64,000 bases of DNA from Candidatus Melainabacteria bacterium (GCA_003242885.1 QKMZ01000002.1:372001-436000), one strand, 5' to 3'. Shown: positions 17,552 through 27,522, counted from the first letter of the stretch. Made by a program: numbers and translations. Notes: a model not told the origin generated them from the sequence alone.

Positions 17552-20428
17552 ATGGGTGGCGGACTTGAGTTTAACCCCTACGAACTGCAGCCCTCTGCAG
17601 GACAAGACGATGCGACGACGCAAGCTCGGAATGCGGCATTGCAAGCGGATGCCAATGCGCAACCAAACGAAATCCAGCGAGCTCAGTACCAAGCGGGTCA
17701 AGTAGAGAAGCCTTATGGCACTCCCAACAACGGACAGTGGAGATCTACTTACGGCGGCGACGTTCAACAAACTTACAATCAAGGCAGACAAGAACAACCA
17801 CGCACTACCACTGCCAACAACGGCCAGTGGAGATCGACGTATGGCGGTGACGTAGGCACGACTTACAGACCTGGCACGCAACAAGATCAAACACAACAGA
17901 CACAGGGTCAATGGAGAAAACCATATGGCGCTGATTCGCCGCTTGTAGTGCCGCCTAACGGCAATCAACAAAGACCTCCGGAGCAACAGCAGCGTCCAGT
18001 TCAACCTGGTGGAAACAACGGTGGCGAAGTAGATCCTTTGACGGGTCAGCCTCTCAGAAGACCAGGACAAGTTCAAGGCAATCCATGGGACAGACCAACT
18101 AATGTTCCTGGGCAACAGACGGCACAGCCCGGTGACGGACGTCAGCAAAACTTGACTCCGCAACAAATGGATATCGCGCAGAAGCGCAAAATTGTTGACC
18201 AAGCTCTCGACTACAACACAGTCGGCTGGGGCGGCAACCTGGTTGCAGGTGGCGCCGGCGGTATTCTTGGTCGTCACACTGTGCCGTGGATCATGGATAA
18301 GGTCGGCAGCACGGTTAAATTAGATGCCAAAGCCGAGCCAACCAATTTTAGAGAAAGAGTAGTTCGTTACTGGCAAGACAATCACGATCCAGCTCGCTGG
18401 AACAGAGCTGATCTGGAATTCGCCAGAAAATCGCTTGATGGCGCGGAAGGTTTGGCCTCCCGCATGAAGGAGTTTCACGGACCTACCGTTGAGGCGTTGG
18501 AGACAGCTACCGAAAGAGCCAAGTTGATGGAGCCCTTCACCAAGGCCTCGTCAGTCGGCAACAAGACAGCGATTGCGGAAGCTCTCGAAACTGTTAAAGG
18601 TGCAAATGGTGCCGGTACCAAGCCGTTCTTCACAGCAGCCGAAATGGAATTGCTCGAAGAAACCGTCAAGAGCGGCAAAGTTCAAACCGGAGTCGTCGAC
18701 GCATTCAATGCTAACTCTGCAGTTCAGCAAGCAGCAAAACTGCGTCATGACACATTCCAATTCCTTGCTGATTCGAAGAATCCGATCTCTGCTGCCAGTG
18801 AAGCTGTACCGTCAAGATTGCGCACCGTTACGGATGCAATCAATGCTCAGAAAGGTTTGACAGATGCTGGTGGAAAAGGTCTCTTCACCTCTGCCGAAAT
18901 GACCGCTCTGCAAGAGTATCAAACAGCCGCGAAAGCTGCTGCAGTCAATGTCGCCGACGTAACTGCAATGAGCAAGTTCAAAGAAACTGCTGGCAGATAT
19001 GGCTCGAGCTTCATCAAAGGTGCCGGTATCGCAGGCACCATCATGATTGCCGATCACTATGCCGACAAGTGGCTCTTCAATAAGAACCATGGAAACGGAA
19101 TTGGCGACAGCATCAACTCAATTCTCGTTCCTGCAGCATTCCTTGCCGGACCGAAGAAGACTCTTCCATTGATCGCCACTAGCGTTGGAGCGCTCCTTGT
19201 CGGTAAGACAATCGGTGCGTCTTTGCCTGAAGGCGAACAAGCAAAATACAGCCGTTACTTCCGTCAGAGCACGGGTGAATCACTCCTGCTCGGTGCTGAA
19301 TTCTTGCTGCCGATGAAGGCTGCAACTGAATCGGGTCTAAACTGGAAGCGCGGTGCGCTCATGGCCGGCACTTGGGCTGCGTTTAGACTCAAGAACGCAA
19401 TTCTGGATCCTGCACCGCAATCTGACACTAGAGACGAAGCATTCAAACTACTGGGCGAAGACGCGAAGCGTCGCACCGATGGCTCGATGATGGATGCCAT
19501 CAACAAGTTCGGCGCCCTGGGCGCAGGCGATGAGTCAAGCGGCATCATGGCTTGGACCAATGTCTTCAAAGAGGGCAATGGCAAAACCAAAGGTGCAAGA
19601 GGCGAAGCTGCACTTCAGGTCTATCGCACAGAGTGGCTGACCAAGCCAACCAATCAGTTCGGCAGCATGCTCGAAGCCAATCGCGGCGCAGCAATTTTGA
19701 CCACTGCATTTGCTGAGTCACGTCTTGCTCACGGAACTCACGTGCCGACCATCACCGATACACCTACCTATTTATTGGAAGGCAAGAATATCGACTTGGG
19801 TGGTAAGGCTGCTAGAGACTTGATCATTGCTCGAATCAACCTGGAAAACGCTAAGAAGCAAGTTCAAGACAATCTTGGCAAAGAAATTGCCGGCAAGAAA
19901 GTCGAACAATCTGAAATCACCGATATCGACAACGTTAAGAAACGCGTTGAAGCTAGCGAAGCGAAGATATACGGCGAACACGATATGGCCGGAGCGGTTA
20001 AGGAATTGGCACATTGGGGAGAAGGTCTGAATGCAACGCACATGGCAAAAATCGAAGTCGATCTCAGAAACACCATTGCTGCAAATCAGAATTCCACAGA
20101 TAGCCGCTACAAAGCCAAGCTCTATCGTGACCTTGCAACTATCTATCTGTCCGGCGCCTACGCCAAACAAGATGGTGACCCGCAATCCGCAGCCAAACTG
20201 CTCGGTGGAGATACATACACTGGCCGGCAGGCGCTAGATATGACCGGTCAGCAACGTGGTTTCGACGGTGCGCTTGATTGCATCTCTCGTGCATATCAGT
20301 TGGATCCCAACAATCCAGACGTTCAACAACTGTATAAAGTCGCTCAGCAAATCAATGCTAAGTTGCCCGGCAACATTCAAAAGCAAATGAACGACGGCAA
20401 GTACAACCCACTGCAAATCCGCCAATAA
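17552..20428 (+). CDS. Very large repeat-bearing protein, unknown function
   Basis: 958 residues from an ATG with GGAGGT seven bases upstream. The first 220 residues are disordered and rich in Gln, Gly, Pro and Asn. They carry NGQWRSTYGGDV twice at an exact 90-base (30-residue) interval (from 17726 and 17816), plus a weaker third copy QGQWRKPYGAD. The middle holds two degenerate copies of an Ala-rich helical unit containing FFTAAEMELLEE and LFTSAEMTALQE. One or two hydrophobic segments follow near residues 490-555, including ATSVGALLVGKTIG. The C-terminus has a TPR-like helix pair (FDGALDCISRAYQLDPNNP). There is no signal peptide. Membrane association is possible. I do not recognise a family. 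Confidence 0.8.
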   Translation: MGGGLEFNPYELQPSAGQDDATTQARNAALQADANAQPNEIQRAQYQAGQVEKPYGTPNNGQWRSTYGGDVQQTYNQGRQEQPRTTTANNGQWRSTYGGDVGTTYRPGTQQDQTQQTQGQWRKPYGADSPLVVPPNGNQQRPPEQQQRPVQPGGNNGGEVDPLTGQPLRRPGQVQGNPWDRPTNVPGQQTAQPGDGRQQNLTPQQMDIAQKRKIVDQALDYNTVGWGGNLVAGGAGGILGRHTVPWIMDKVGSTVKLDAKAEPTNFRERVVRYWQDNHDPARWNRADLEFARKSLDGAEGLASRMKEFHGPTVEALETATERAKLMEPFTKASSVGNKTAIAEALETVKGANGAGTKPFFTAAEMELLEETVKSGKVQTGVVDAFNANSAVQQAAKLRHDTFQFLADSKNPISAASEAVPSRLRTVTDAINAQKGLTDAGGKGLFTSAEMTALQEYQTAAKAAAVNVADVTAMSKFKETAGRYGSSFIKGAGIAGTIMIADHYADKWLFNKNHGNGIGDSINSILVPAAFLAGPKKTLPLIATSVGALLVGKTIGASLPEGEQAKYSRYFRQSTGESLLLGAEFLLPMKAATESGLNWKRGALMAGTWAAFRLKNAILDPAPQSDTRDEAFKLLGEDAKRRTDGSMMDAINKFGALGAGDESSGIMAWTNVFKEGNGKTKGARGEAALQVYRTEWLTKPTNQFGSMLEANRGAAILTTAFAESRLAHGTHVPTITDTPTYLLEGKNIDLGGKAARDLIIARINLENAKKQVQDNLGKEIAGKKVEQSEITDIDNVKKRVEASEAKIYGEHDMAGAVKELAHWGEGLNATHMAKIEVDLRNTIAANQNSTDSRYKAKLYRDLATIYLSGAYAKQDGDPQSAAKLLGGDTYTGRQALDMTGQQRGFDGALDCISRAYQLDPNNPDVQQLYKVAQQINAKLPGNIQKQMNDGKYNPLQIRQ

Positions 20429-20458
20429 GCCAGTTTTTCAGTGGACTCTCAATCAAAA

Positions 20459-20944
20459 TCAGTTCTTCAGTTCTGACTGGATCTGCTTGATGCATTCATC
20501 AAGATTGGTTTGCGTGTCGCTTCTGATCAAATCGAGGTTGGAAAACCAGCTGACCTTTCCCGAGTGTACCGGCAGGCAGGAAATTTGCCATGCCTGCCCG
20601 ACATACAGGTCTTTGTCCTTTCTTAGAAAAACCAGATTTTGACCTTTTGGAAAATGGCACTGGGCACATTTGAAATCTTCGCGTCCATGAATTTTGAATG
20701 ATGCAGGCAGCTTGCCTTTAACTGATCTCTCGAGATGCGCGTTGGAAACTTCGCCATAATTCCACTTGCCACTGGTCTGCTGAGAGACCGGCTCATCTAA
20801 CGAAACGACTGCAATAAACTCGGCTTGCTTGATCATCTCGCGTGCCGGTGGGTGATAGGCCTTCGCCAGCGATGCCGAAGAGGCGAGCAGGAAAGCGGCT
20901 GCCAGGACCAATGTGCGGCCGGTACCTGTTGTCCTTTTGGTCAT
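20459..20944 (-). CDS. Exported protein of unknown function with a CxxCH sequence
   Basis: 161 residues with a clear signal peptide (TLVLAAAFLLASSASLAKA). The mature part starts with REMIKQAEFIAVVSL and contains ERSVKGKLPASFKIHGRE, a pattern seen in small secreted beta-barrel proteins related to the TIMP/netrin-like fold; that likeness is from memory and unproven. It carries CAQCH, which formally matches the c-type haem motif, but no distal Met ligand region is evident, and the two Cys may form a disulphide with others in the protein. The gene is convergent with the giant gene at 17552 and divergent from comEC. Confidence 0.7.
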   Translation of the reverse strand: MTKRTTGTGRTLVLAAAFLLASSASLAKAYHPPAREMIKQAEFIAVVSLDEPVSQQTSGKWNYGEVSNAHLERSVKGKLPASFKIHGREDFKCAQCHFPKGQNLVFLRKDKDLYVGQAWQISCLPVHSGKVSWFSNLDLIRSDTQTNLDECIKQIQSELKN

Positions 20945-21127
20945 TTCGCCTCTCCCATGATTTTTTTCGATTGACCCGACTTCCCTACACTGACGCTTTT
21001 TTACTTTCAGCAGCTGCAGCTATTTCCAATTTTAAGGTGGGAAATTGAACTTTTTGCCTCTTGCAGACGTTTTCTAATAGTAGGGACATGCTGTCTCTGA
21101 AACTTCAAAACCCGGAGGGGCGGCGAG

Positions 21128-22768
21128 ATGCTTACACCCCCTGTATTTCTGCTGCTCGCATCCCTGCACTTTGCTGTCGGCGCTTTGGTTTGCGCCTGCT
21201 TTCAAAGCTGGACATTGATCATCTTCCCGTCTTTGCTGGGTTTTCTCTTGGGCGCTCTGGTGCTATCTGGCAACTGCTGCCCTTTCGAGGGATCTCGCCG
21301 TTTTCCTTCACTTGTACTATGTCTGGTCCTTTTGGTCCTTCCGGCATTTGGGTTCTTCTATACAAGCCTTCGTCAGGTGCGTGCTTCCGATAAGGACCTG
21401 GCTCGGTTTGCCGGAAAACATGTATACATAGACGCTGCTGTTGAGTCTTGTCTTCCCTTGAGGAATGGCACAACCAAGCGCTTTACTTGCCAGGTCAAAA
21501 ACGTCGCAATCAAGCGCGAAAGGCGGTTTGAGGTAATCAAATGCGATGGCACAACATTGCTTTTCATTCGAAAGAGTTCGCCATTTTTTGAAAAGCTGAA
21601 TCGAAAGTCACATTTTCGCTGCTTGTGCAGAGTGGCTTCCATAGCTGATTTAGAAAGAGATGGCATGCAGGGCTATGCGAATTACCTGAAGCGAATGGGT
21701 GTTACGAGTTTGAGTTATCTTGATGGCGGAAGAAGTTTTCACTTTCTGCCTGATGAGAAGACCTCTTCAGCCGCTCTTCAAATTGCCGATGCCATTACCG
21801 ACTGGACAGAGGCTCAACGTGGTCGGTTGATCTCAGCGCATATACGCAATCTTGGGTCTGATATAGGTTCTCTGCTTACTGCAATGGTTCTCGGTGAAAG
21901 GGCTGTAGGATTGAATTCTGATTTGCTGACTTCCTTTAGAGCGGTCGGTCTCTCTCATGTGCTGGCTGCTTCCGGATTTAACCTGACGGTCGTGACCTTG
22001 TCCACGCACTGGGTTTGTCGCGTACTAGGCCTTTCTGCAATCCCCACGAATTGCTTGAGTTTTGCGATGATGAGCGTGTTTGTACTCTTTGCCGGCAACA
22101 GCTCATCGGTTGTGCGAGCCAGTCTGATGTGCGCCTTAGCGATCGCTTGCAGCAGCCTGGGGCGCCGCGTCAAGATAGAAGGACTACTAGCATCAGCACT
22201 TTTGATCTGCACTATCGTGGATCCCTTATCCGTGGCTGATCCAGGCTTTCAGCTCTCCTACGTTGCTGTTTCCGGGATAGTATTTCTAGTTGCACCTATT
22301 GCTGATTTGTTTAAAGAGATCGTGCCTAACCGCTGGTTGCGTATGTTTCTCGATTGCTTACTAACTGTTTCAGTGGCTCAGGCATGCGTGTTGCCATTGC
22401 AATTTTTCTACTTCAGGCAGATAGGATTGTTGTTCTTGCCTGCAAATCTTTTGGCATCAATTGTGGTGACACCAGTGACGGTGGCAGGATTTGCATCATC
22501 ATTGATATTGCTAGTCTGTCCGCCGGGGGTTTTTGCTGTGCCCTTTCACTTCCTTTCTATGCTTCTTGACTGGTTTGCGGCGATTCCTCTAAGGTTTCTC
22601 GTTTGGGTTGTCTCTGGCCTTTCTTCGTGCCCGGGGTCAGTTTTGAATGTTCCTCAAATTGGTGCATGGCTTGTTTTTCTCTACTATCTTTTGCTTGTTG
22701 TTTTATCTTTCGAGGTTTTGGCACGTCTTCGCGCATACAGCGACAGGCGCAGAAAAGAAGCTGACTAG
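21128..22768 (+). CDS. comEC: ComEC/Rec2-type DNA-uptake channel without the C-terminal nuclease domain
   Basis: 546 residues, from an ATG with GGAGGGGCGGCGAG upstream. ComEC forms the inner-membrane channel that takes up single-stranded DNA during transformation. The N-terminal helices and small extracytoplasmic OB-like domain are followed by the competence-domain signature LTAMVLGERAVGLN and GLSHVLAASGFNLTVV, then a run of about eight membrane helices. The protein ends right after the channel; the metallo-beta-lactamase-like nuclease domain of longer ComECs is missing, as also occurs in some bacteria. The stop codon lies inside the terminator hairpin at 22751-22781. No other competence gene is adjacent. 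Confidence 0.87.
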   Translation: MLTPPVFLLLASLHFAVGALVCACFQSWTLIIFPSLLGFLLGALVLSGNCCPFEGSRRFPSLVLCLVLLVLPAFGFFYTSLRQVRASDKDLARFAGKHVYIDAAVESCLPLRNGTTKRFTCQVKNVAIKRERRFEVIKCDGTTLLFIRKSSPFFEKLNRKSHFRCLCRVASIADLERDGMQGYANYLKRMGVTSLSYLDGGRSFHFLPDEKTSSAALQIADAITDWTEAQRGRLISAHIRNLGSDIGSLLTAMVLGERAVGLNSDLLTSFRAVGLSHVLAASGFNLTVVTLSTHWVCRVLGLSAIPTNCLSFAMMSVFVLFAGNSSSVVRASLMCALAIACSSLGRRVKIEGLLASALLICTIVDPLSVADPGFQLSYVAVSGIVFLVAPIADLFKEIVPNRWLRMFLDCLLTVSVAQACVLPLQFFYFRQIGLLFLPANLLASIVVTPVTVAGFASSLILLVCPPGVFAVPFHFLSMLLDWFAAIPLRFLVWVVSGLSSCPGSVLNVPQIGAWLVFLYYLLLVVLSFEVLARLRAYSDRRRKEAD

Positions 22769-22781
22769 CAGCTTCTTTTCT
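22751..22781. terminator. Bidirectional terminator between comEC and the convergent gene
   Basis: AGAAAAGAAGCTG (22751-22763) and CAGCTTCTTTTCT (22769-22781) form a perfect 13-bp stem with a five-base loop, with T-rich arms on both strands. It includes the comEC stop codon and can serve both convergent genes. Confidence 0.65.
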
Positions 22782-22803
22782 GGCTGTTCATCAAAGAGCA
22801 ATT

Positions 22804-23727
22804 CTAAAGGTTGTAATTTTCTGAGAAGACTCTGTGGTTCTTCGGGCGGTGCAGTAGCGTTGTGCCATCCGTCCAGTCAGCGGAGAATCGAATAGTGCCG
22901 TCTGGTCCTCTCTGAATTGAAACTTGAGGTCTTGATGCGAACAGTCCGCGAATCCACACATCGTTGTGAACGAATTGATTTTGTTCGAAAACTTCGTGAT
23001 AAGCGCTATGTTGCTGGTCTTTGGATAACTCGCTATAGGCTTTGGCCAGGCGATCCAATTCGCGCTGTGCGGTTTCTTCATTGTAAGGAGAATATCTTTG
23101 AAACGAGCGTAATTCTTTGTTGAAGACTTCTAGATCTGCGGGGTTGCCTCTTTCCGCTGCGATAAGCCGTGGCTCTTCTTTTTTGAGTTCTTTCTTTTGC
23201 TCCGGCTGTCCATCAAGCTTTTCGCTGTTGTCTGTTTTTGGGAAAAATTGCGTGCGGTTGTATTTGCGCTCCAATTCATCAGCGTTTTCTGCAATCAATT
23301 CTTGCGACCGGACGTAGCCTCCTTTAACTTGTCGAGCTTGATAAAACTTGCCGTCTTGCCCTAGGACCACAACGTTTTCAGCTTTTGCTGCGTTGTCTCG
23401 CTTGCGGCCGATTGCGATGACAAGGTCGTCATTGCCGAGGTCTTTGTCACCATCTGCGGTGAGTCCTACGACTCTGCAGTTGCGCAAATTTGTTTTGTCA
23501 TCTGTCACATCTAAGTTGGGTAGGACGTTGGAGGAGATCAAACCATCTGTTGCGCCACGCAATTCTGCCCACTTCAAAGAGTTTTTTTGTGCTGCAGGAA
23601 GGCCATTCAAGGAATTAAGTTCTGCGGCAAAAGTCTTCACGCACTCTTGCGAAACAGTGTGCTTTTCCTTATCCCACTGCTCCGCAAACTTTTGTCCTTG
23701 CTGGGTAGCTTCGGCTTTTGTAAGCAT
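22804..23727 (-). CDS. Hypothetical soluble protein
   Basis: 307 residues from an ATG with GGAGGAATTT just upstream. It has no signal peptide or membrane segment and is rich in Lys, Glu, Gln and Asn. The middle has a beta-rich stretch (LVIAIGRKRDN, ENVVVLGQDGKFYQARQVKGG), then a charged linker (about 165-195, QKKELKKEEP), helices, and a C-terminal beta-rich end (GPDGTIRFSADWTDGTTLLH). I do not recognise a family. It stands alone between comEC (convergent) and another minus-strand exported protein. Confidence 0.75.
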   Translation of the reverse strand: MLTKAEATQQGQKFAEQWDKEKHTVSQECVKTFAAELNSLNGLPAAQKNSLKWAELRGATDGLISSNVLPNLDVTDDKTNLRNCRVVGLTADGDKDLGNDDLVIAIGRKRDNAAKAENVVVLGQDGKFYQARQVKGGYVRSQELIAENADELERKYNRTQFFPKTDNSEKLDGQPEQKKELKKEEPRLIAAERGNPADLEVFNKELRSFQRYSPYNEETAQRELDRLAKAYSELSKDQQHSAYHEVFEQNQFVHNDVWIRGLFASRPQVSIQRGPDGTIRFSADWTDGTTLLHRPKNHRVFSENYNL

Positions 23728-23865
23728 CTAAATTCCTCCTGGCGCCAATAAACGCAAAACTAAATCGGTTCGTCGCTGACGATACCGATACGTTACGTAT
23801 GGCGCGGATCAAGGTTGGGGCGTACTTGGGGCGATTTTGGGTCACCACTTTAAATGCTTTCAGTT

Positions 23866-24624
23866 TTACTTTTCGAAGAATTGAAAAATGTTGACTTGTC
23901 CGTAAAAAATCTCTGATGATTTTTTCGCTCTTTTGAACGCTTGAAGATTGGGAAGCTTGAACTCATCAAGCTTTTGAACCTCTAACTTGATGGTCTCGAG
24001 TTGGTTGCGAGGACGTCCGATAGCATATGCTGTTTCCATCTTTAGCGGGATGCCTCCAAAAACCGGATTGTGCTCGATGCGCTTGAGTAGATGGCAGAAG
24101 GGTTGAGTAACCTCGGGCGTACTGAGGGAGAAAACTTGTGATTTTACAGACGTCTCGCCTTGCCTCTCAGGCACGTATACCATCTCAGTTCTGGCATACA
24201 CACCTACTGTGCTGCGGTAGCGGTATTCATCCACCTCAAAACCAAAGAGTTTTTTCTTGCCGTAGAATTTCCAATACTTTGGTTCTAAGTCCAAGTCTGT
24301 GACAGTGTTTAGCGTTTTTGCGAGCCCATATTCAAATTGTGAAATCGGGCACTGAAAGTAAGTTTTCTTTTGTGGGCAAACAAGCAGAACTTCCGGGTTT
24401 TTTACCCTCGAATCTATATATAGCGTGCAACCCATTTGCTTGATTTTGATGACAGAAATTCCCGTTGAAGCAAACAGCTCCAGAGGACCCAGCATGTGAT
24501 GAGCCTGCAGTACGTGCAGGTAAGTAACCTTTTGTGCGGACCAGGCCGGGACCCATGCCATGGCGCAAGCAGCAATGGTTGAAAGTGCTATGAATACACA
24601 TTTGCGCCGATTTGGAAGTCTCAT
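23866..24624 (-). CDS. Exported protein of unknown function
   Basis: 252 residues with a signal peptide (basic MRLPNRRK, hydrophobic core, AWVPAWSAQ cleavage region). The mature part is beta-rich with alternating hydrophobic strands (GCTLYIDSRVKNPEVLLVCP; KYWKFYGKKKLFGFEVDEYR; RTEMVYVPE). That pattern resembles periplasmic LolA-like or DUF4412-like sheets, where a modified substrate sheet sits under a helix, but I cannot assign it. It is divergent from the response regulator at 24738. Confidence 0.7.
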   Translation of the reverse strand: MRLPNRRKCVFIALSTIAACAMAWVPAWSAQKVTYLHVLQAHHMLGPLELFASTGISVIKIKQMGCTLYIDSRVKNPEVLLVCPQKKTYFQCPISQFEYGLAKTLNTVTDLDLEPKYWKFYGKKKLFGFEVDEYRYRSTVGVYARTEMVYVPERQGETSVKSQVFSLSTPEVTQPFCHLLKRIEHNPVFGGIPLKMETAYAIGRPRNQLETIKLEVQKLDEFKLPNLQAFKRAKKSSEIFYGQVNIFQFFEK

Positions 24625-24737
24625 CTTGATATGTGCTTCGTCGTCTCTTTACTTAGCTTTGCAGATATTGGCGATTGTGTCATTATTGACCGGAAACAAG
24701 CCGGTAATCTTGCCGGAATCCCGTCGGTACTTTACTA

Positions 24738-25430
24738 ATGGCCAAGATTCTTTTGATTGAAGATGACCAACATTTGGCGGCATCTATAAAAGAACAGTTG
24801 GAAAATTCCAAACATGTAGTTGAGCATGTGGCAGAAGGCAAGGAAGGCTTCGACCGCCTCAAGCTTTATTCTTATGATGTCGCGATTTTGGATTGGGCGT
24901 TGCCTGATATGCAAGGTATCGATGTGCTCAGGCAATTTCGAGACATCGGTGGAGTTACTCCAGTGCTGATGCTCACTGGTAAGGCTGACGTGGATTTCCG
25001 CTTAGAGGGCTTTTCTTCCGGTGCAGATGATTATCTTACCAAGCCCTTCGATTTTAGAGAGTTGGCTTCGCGTTTGAATGCGCTTTTACGACGCCCTGCA
25101 AACTATTGCCCGAGCAATTTGACTATTGGCGAATTGGAAATCGATATTGCTGCAAAAGTTGTGCGACGCAAAGGCGTAAAGCTGAAGTTGTTGCCAAAGG
25201 AATTCGCTGTTCTTGAGTTTCTTGTGCGGCGCGCGGACAGTTTTTTTGATACTGAGGCTTTGCTTACGCACGTATGGAGCTCTGAGTCGGATGCATCGGA
25301 AGCTGCGGTTTGGCAGACTATCAAAAGATTGCGCAGCAAGCTTGATGTAGAGGGCGAGGAGTCAATAATTGTGAATGTCAAAGGCATGGGCTACAAAGTT
25401 GAAAAGGAACGGCTGAAAGCTCGTGACTGA
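24738..25430 (+). CDS. OmpR-family response regulator
   Basis: 230 residues. The receiver domain (1-120) has the acidic pocket D9-D10, the phospho-acceptor D52 in AILDWALPD, and K102 in DDYLTKPFD. A winged-helix DNA-binding domain occupies about 130-227 (LLPKEFAVLEFLVRR; VNVKGMGYKVE). It would be phosphorylated by the histidine kinase that begins 36 bases downstream and then control transcription. A paralogue at 63073 shares the unusual ILDWxLPD motif. Confidence 0.92.
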   Translation: MAKILLIEDDQHLAASIKEQLENSKHVVEHVAEGKEGFDRLKLYSYDVAILDWALPDMQGIDVLRQFRDIGGVTPVLMLTGKADVDFRLEGFSSGADDYLTKPFDFRELASRLNALLRRPANYCPSNLTIGELEIDIAAKVVRRKGVKLKLLPKEFAVLEFLVRRADSFFDTEALLTHVWSSESDASEAAVWQTIKRLRSKLDVEGEESIIVNVKGMGYKVEKERLKARD

Positions 25431-25466
25431 TTCTTAGATTTTTGGGGAGCCGCAAGACGAAATCGT

Positions 25467-27227
25467 ATGAAACTTTGGCAACGCTTGGCTCTTCTTGCTG
25501 TAATACCGCTGCTATTGCAATGCTATTTGTTGACGCAGGTGAAGGCTGCTCAAGAAGAACTCGACCGTGCTTACGTGGAAGAGCGCCGGCAAAAAGACGT
25601 AATTATTCTCATCAGCAAAGCAATCAAATCAGCCATGGATTCGCTTTCGGACATTGTGAGCTACAAGTCCAAACATGTGCAACTCAAAAAGGAACGCTCT
25701 CTGCATCATCTAGGCAGAGTGAGAAAGATACGCGAAGAGCTCAAAGCTATGGCCGGCTCGGAAGAATATATACAGAAAGTACAGGACGTGTTGTCCGAAA
25801 TCGACGAAACAGTACAGGCAACCATTGATGAGGACGAGAACGAGGTAAATCTGAGGGATCTGAGCAAAACGCTGAGGTTTACCAAGCTGGGGCGCAAGGC
25901 GATTGCCATTATGGATTATGCTCAGTTTCAGCAGGAGATGAAGTACAAGCAGATGCTTGTCGTCGTGCAAGCAAAGCGCAAGCACTTTGATGAGATGGCG
26001 TTGCAATCAGCTTTTCTGTGTGCCGCTGTTTCCTTTGGATTTGCAGCCTATGTCATTTATTTGACCTCGCAGCAGTTGAAGGTACTAAAGAAAAACTCTG
26101 AAAATCTTGCACGCGGGGAGAAATTACTGCCTCCAATGCGCGGTTCGGATGAGCTTGCAGACGTGGATAGAACTTTTCACTTGATGGCAAAATCGATCAA
26201 GCAGTTAAGCGAGCGTGAGAGAGCCATTTTAAAAAATTCAGGAGAATGGATTTTTGCAATTGACTCCAAGTTGCGTTTTTCTTTTGTCAGCGACGCGGTT
26301 GAAAAACTCTTGGGTGCAAAGCCCGAGGAGTTACTGGGGCAGCATGTGACCAATGTTTTGGCAGAAGCGACGGAAACCATTGAGAAGGCTCGAACGAGCG
26401 CCACTGATCAAGTGTTTGAAACAAACTTGAAGTCTAATAATGAAGTGCCTGTTGAGATTCAAATATCTGCGCACTGGTCTGACGAGGAGCAAACCTACTT
26501 TTGTATCGCACACGATATAGGCGCGCGCAAAGATTTAGAGCGGATGAAGCAAAGCTTTATGGCGATGGTGAGCCATGATCTACGCACTCCTGTTTCTGCC
26601 AACTTGCTTACTTTGGACTTATTGAAGAGTGATCCGGCAATAGGAAATTTGACCGACCGTGGCAGGACTCTGGTTGAGCGGTCCATTGCCAGCAATAACA
26701 GACTTATGTTTTTGATTAATGACTTGCTCGAGCTTGAGCGCTTAGATAGCGGTCAGCTGACATTGGATATGGAATTAGTCACTTTCAATGATTTGATTGA
26801 CGAAACACTTCCAGGCGTTGAGATGCTCGCCAAGGCGAAAGACATTACCATTGAGCGAGACGATAGCGATCGGTTTATCTACTGTGAGAGCGCGCGTATC
26901 GTGCAGGTTCTGGTTAATTTGATTGGGAATGCTGTGAAGTTTTCTCCAAGCGGCAAAAGGGTGTTTCTCAAATATGCCGAAGGCGGTGGATACTGCAAGA
27001 TTTCCGTATCTGATGAAGGTCCTGGAATCAATAAGGACTCACTTTCATCCATATTCGACAAGTTCACACAGGTGAAAGAAGCATCGGGCGCCCACAAGCA
27101 AGGCTTTGGGCTGGGTCTGGAGATTTGCAAAAAACTAGTCGAATTGCACGGTGGCAGTATCGCCGTCAGCAGCGAGTTGGGCGTCGGAACTACGTTTGAA
27201 ATCTCCCTGCCTCTAAAAGAAGTTTAG
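25467..27227 (+). CDS. Membrane sensor histidine kinase (sensor, HAMP, PAS, HisKA, HATPase)
   Basis: 586 residues. One N-terminal membrane helix (LALLAVIPLLLQCYLL), a helical extracytoplasmic sensor of about 160 residues like CHASE3-type four-helix sensors, a second helix near 180-200, a HAMP linker (LARGEKLLPPMRGSDELADVDRTF, in part), a PAS domain (WIFAIDSKLRFSFVSDAVEKLL), the HisKA box MVSHDLRTP with H370, and the ATPase domain with N-box LVNLIGNAVKFSP, G1 SDEGPGI and G2 GFGLGLEIC. It follows its response regulator by 36 bases. The signal sensed is unknown. Confidence 0.92.
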   Translation: MKLWQRLALLAVIPLLLQCYLLTQVKAAQEELDRAYVEERRQKDVIILISKAIKSAMDSLSDIVSYKSKHVQLKKERSLHHLGRVRKIREELKAMAGSEEYIQKVQDVLSEIDETVQATIDEDENEVNLRDLSKTLRFTKLGRKAIAIMDYAQFQQEMKYKQMLVVVQAKRKHFDEMALQSAFLCAAVSFGFAAYVIYLTSQQLKVLKKNSENLARGEKLLPPMRGSDELADVDRTFHLMAKSIKQLSERERAILKNSGEWIFAIDSKLRFSFVSDAVEKLLGAKPEELLGQHVTNVLAEATETIEKARTSATDQVFETNLKSNNEVPVEIQISAHWSDEEQTYFCIAHDIGARKDLERMKQSFMAMVSHDLRTPVSANLLTLDLLKSDPAIGNLTDRGRTLVERSIASNNRLMFLINDLLELERLDSGQLTLDMELVTFNDLIDETLPGVEMLAKAKDITIERDDSDRFIYCESARIVQVLVNLIGNAVKFSPSGKRVFLKYAEGGGYCKISVSDEGPGINKDSLSSIFDKFTQVKEASGAHKQGFGLGLEICKKLVELHGGSIAVSSELGVGTTFEISLPLKEV

Positions 27228-27522
27228 AAGGGCAGCGGTAGAGGAATTTTTCGCCCTGACGATTTTGTCAGTCAAATGTCAGTGACCGGGTCTATGTTGT
27301 GAGCGTGAAGAGCAACAAGTTGCTACCACAGCCCTCTCTACCACCCCCCTTGATCAATTTCAAAATAACCATGATTTTGCGCTAGCCAGCAACTGCGGCG
27401 CCTGTTGGGCGAAAGGGAAGATGACCGCTGGGAGTTTCTCGGCAGGCGTCTCGGTTGACTGTGCAAAAATCCCCTATTACCAGTACCTGTCAGGTTTTCT
27501 GGCGGCGACAAAGGAGTTTTCC

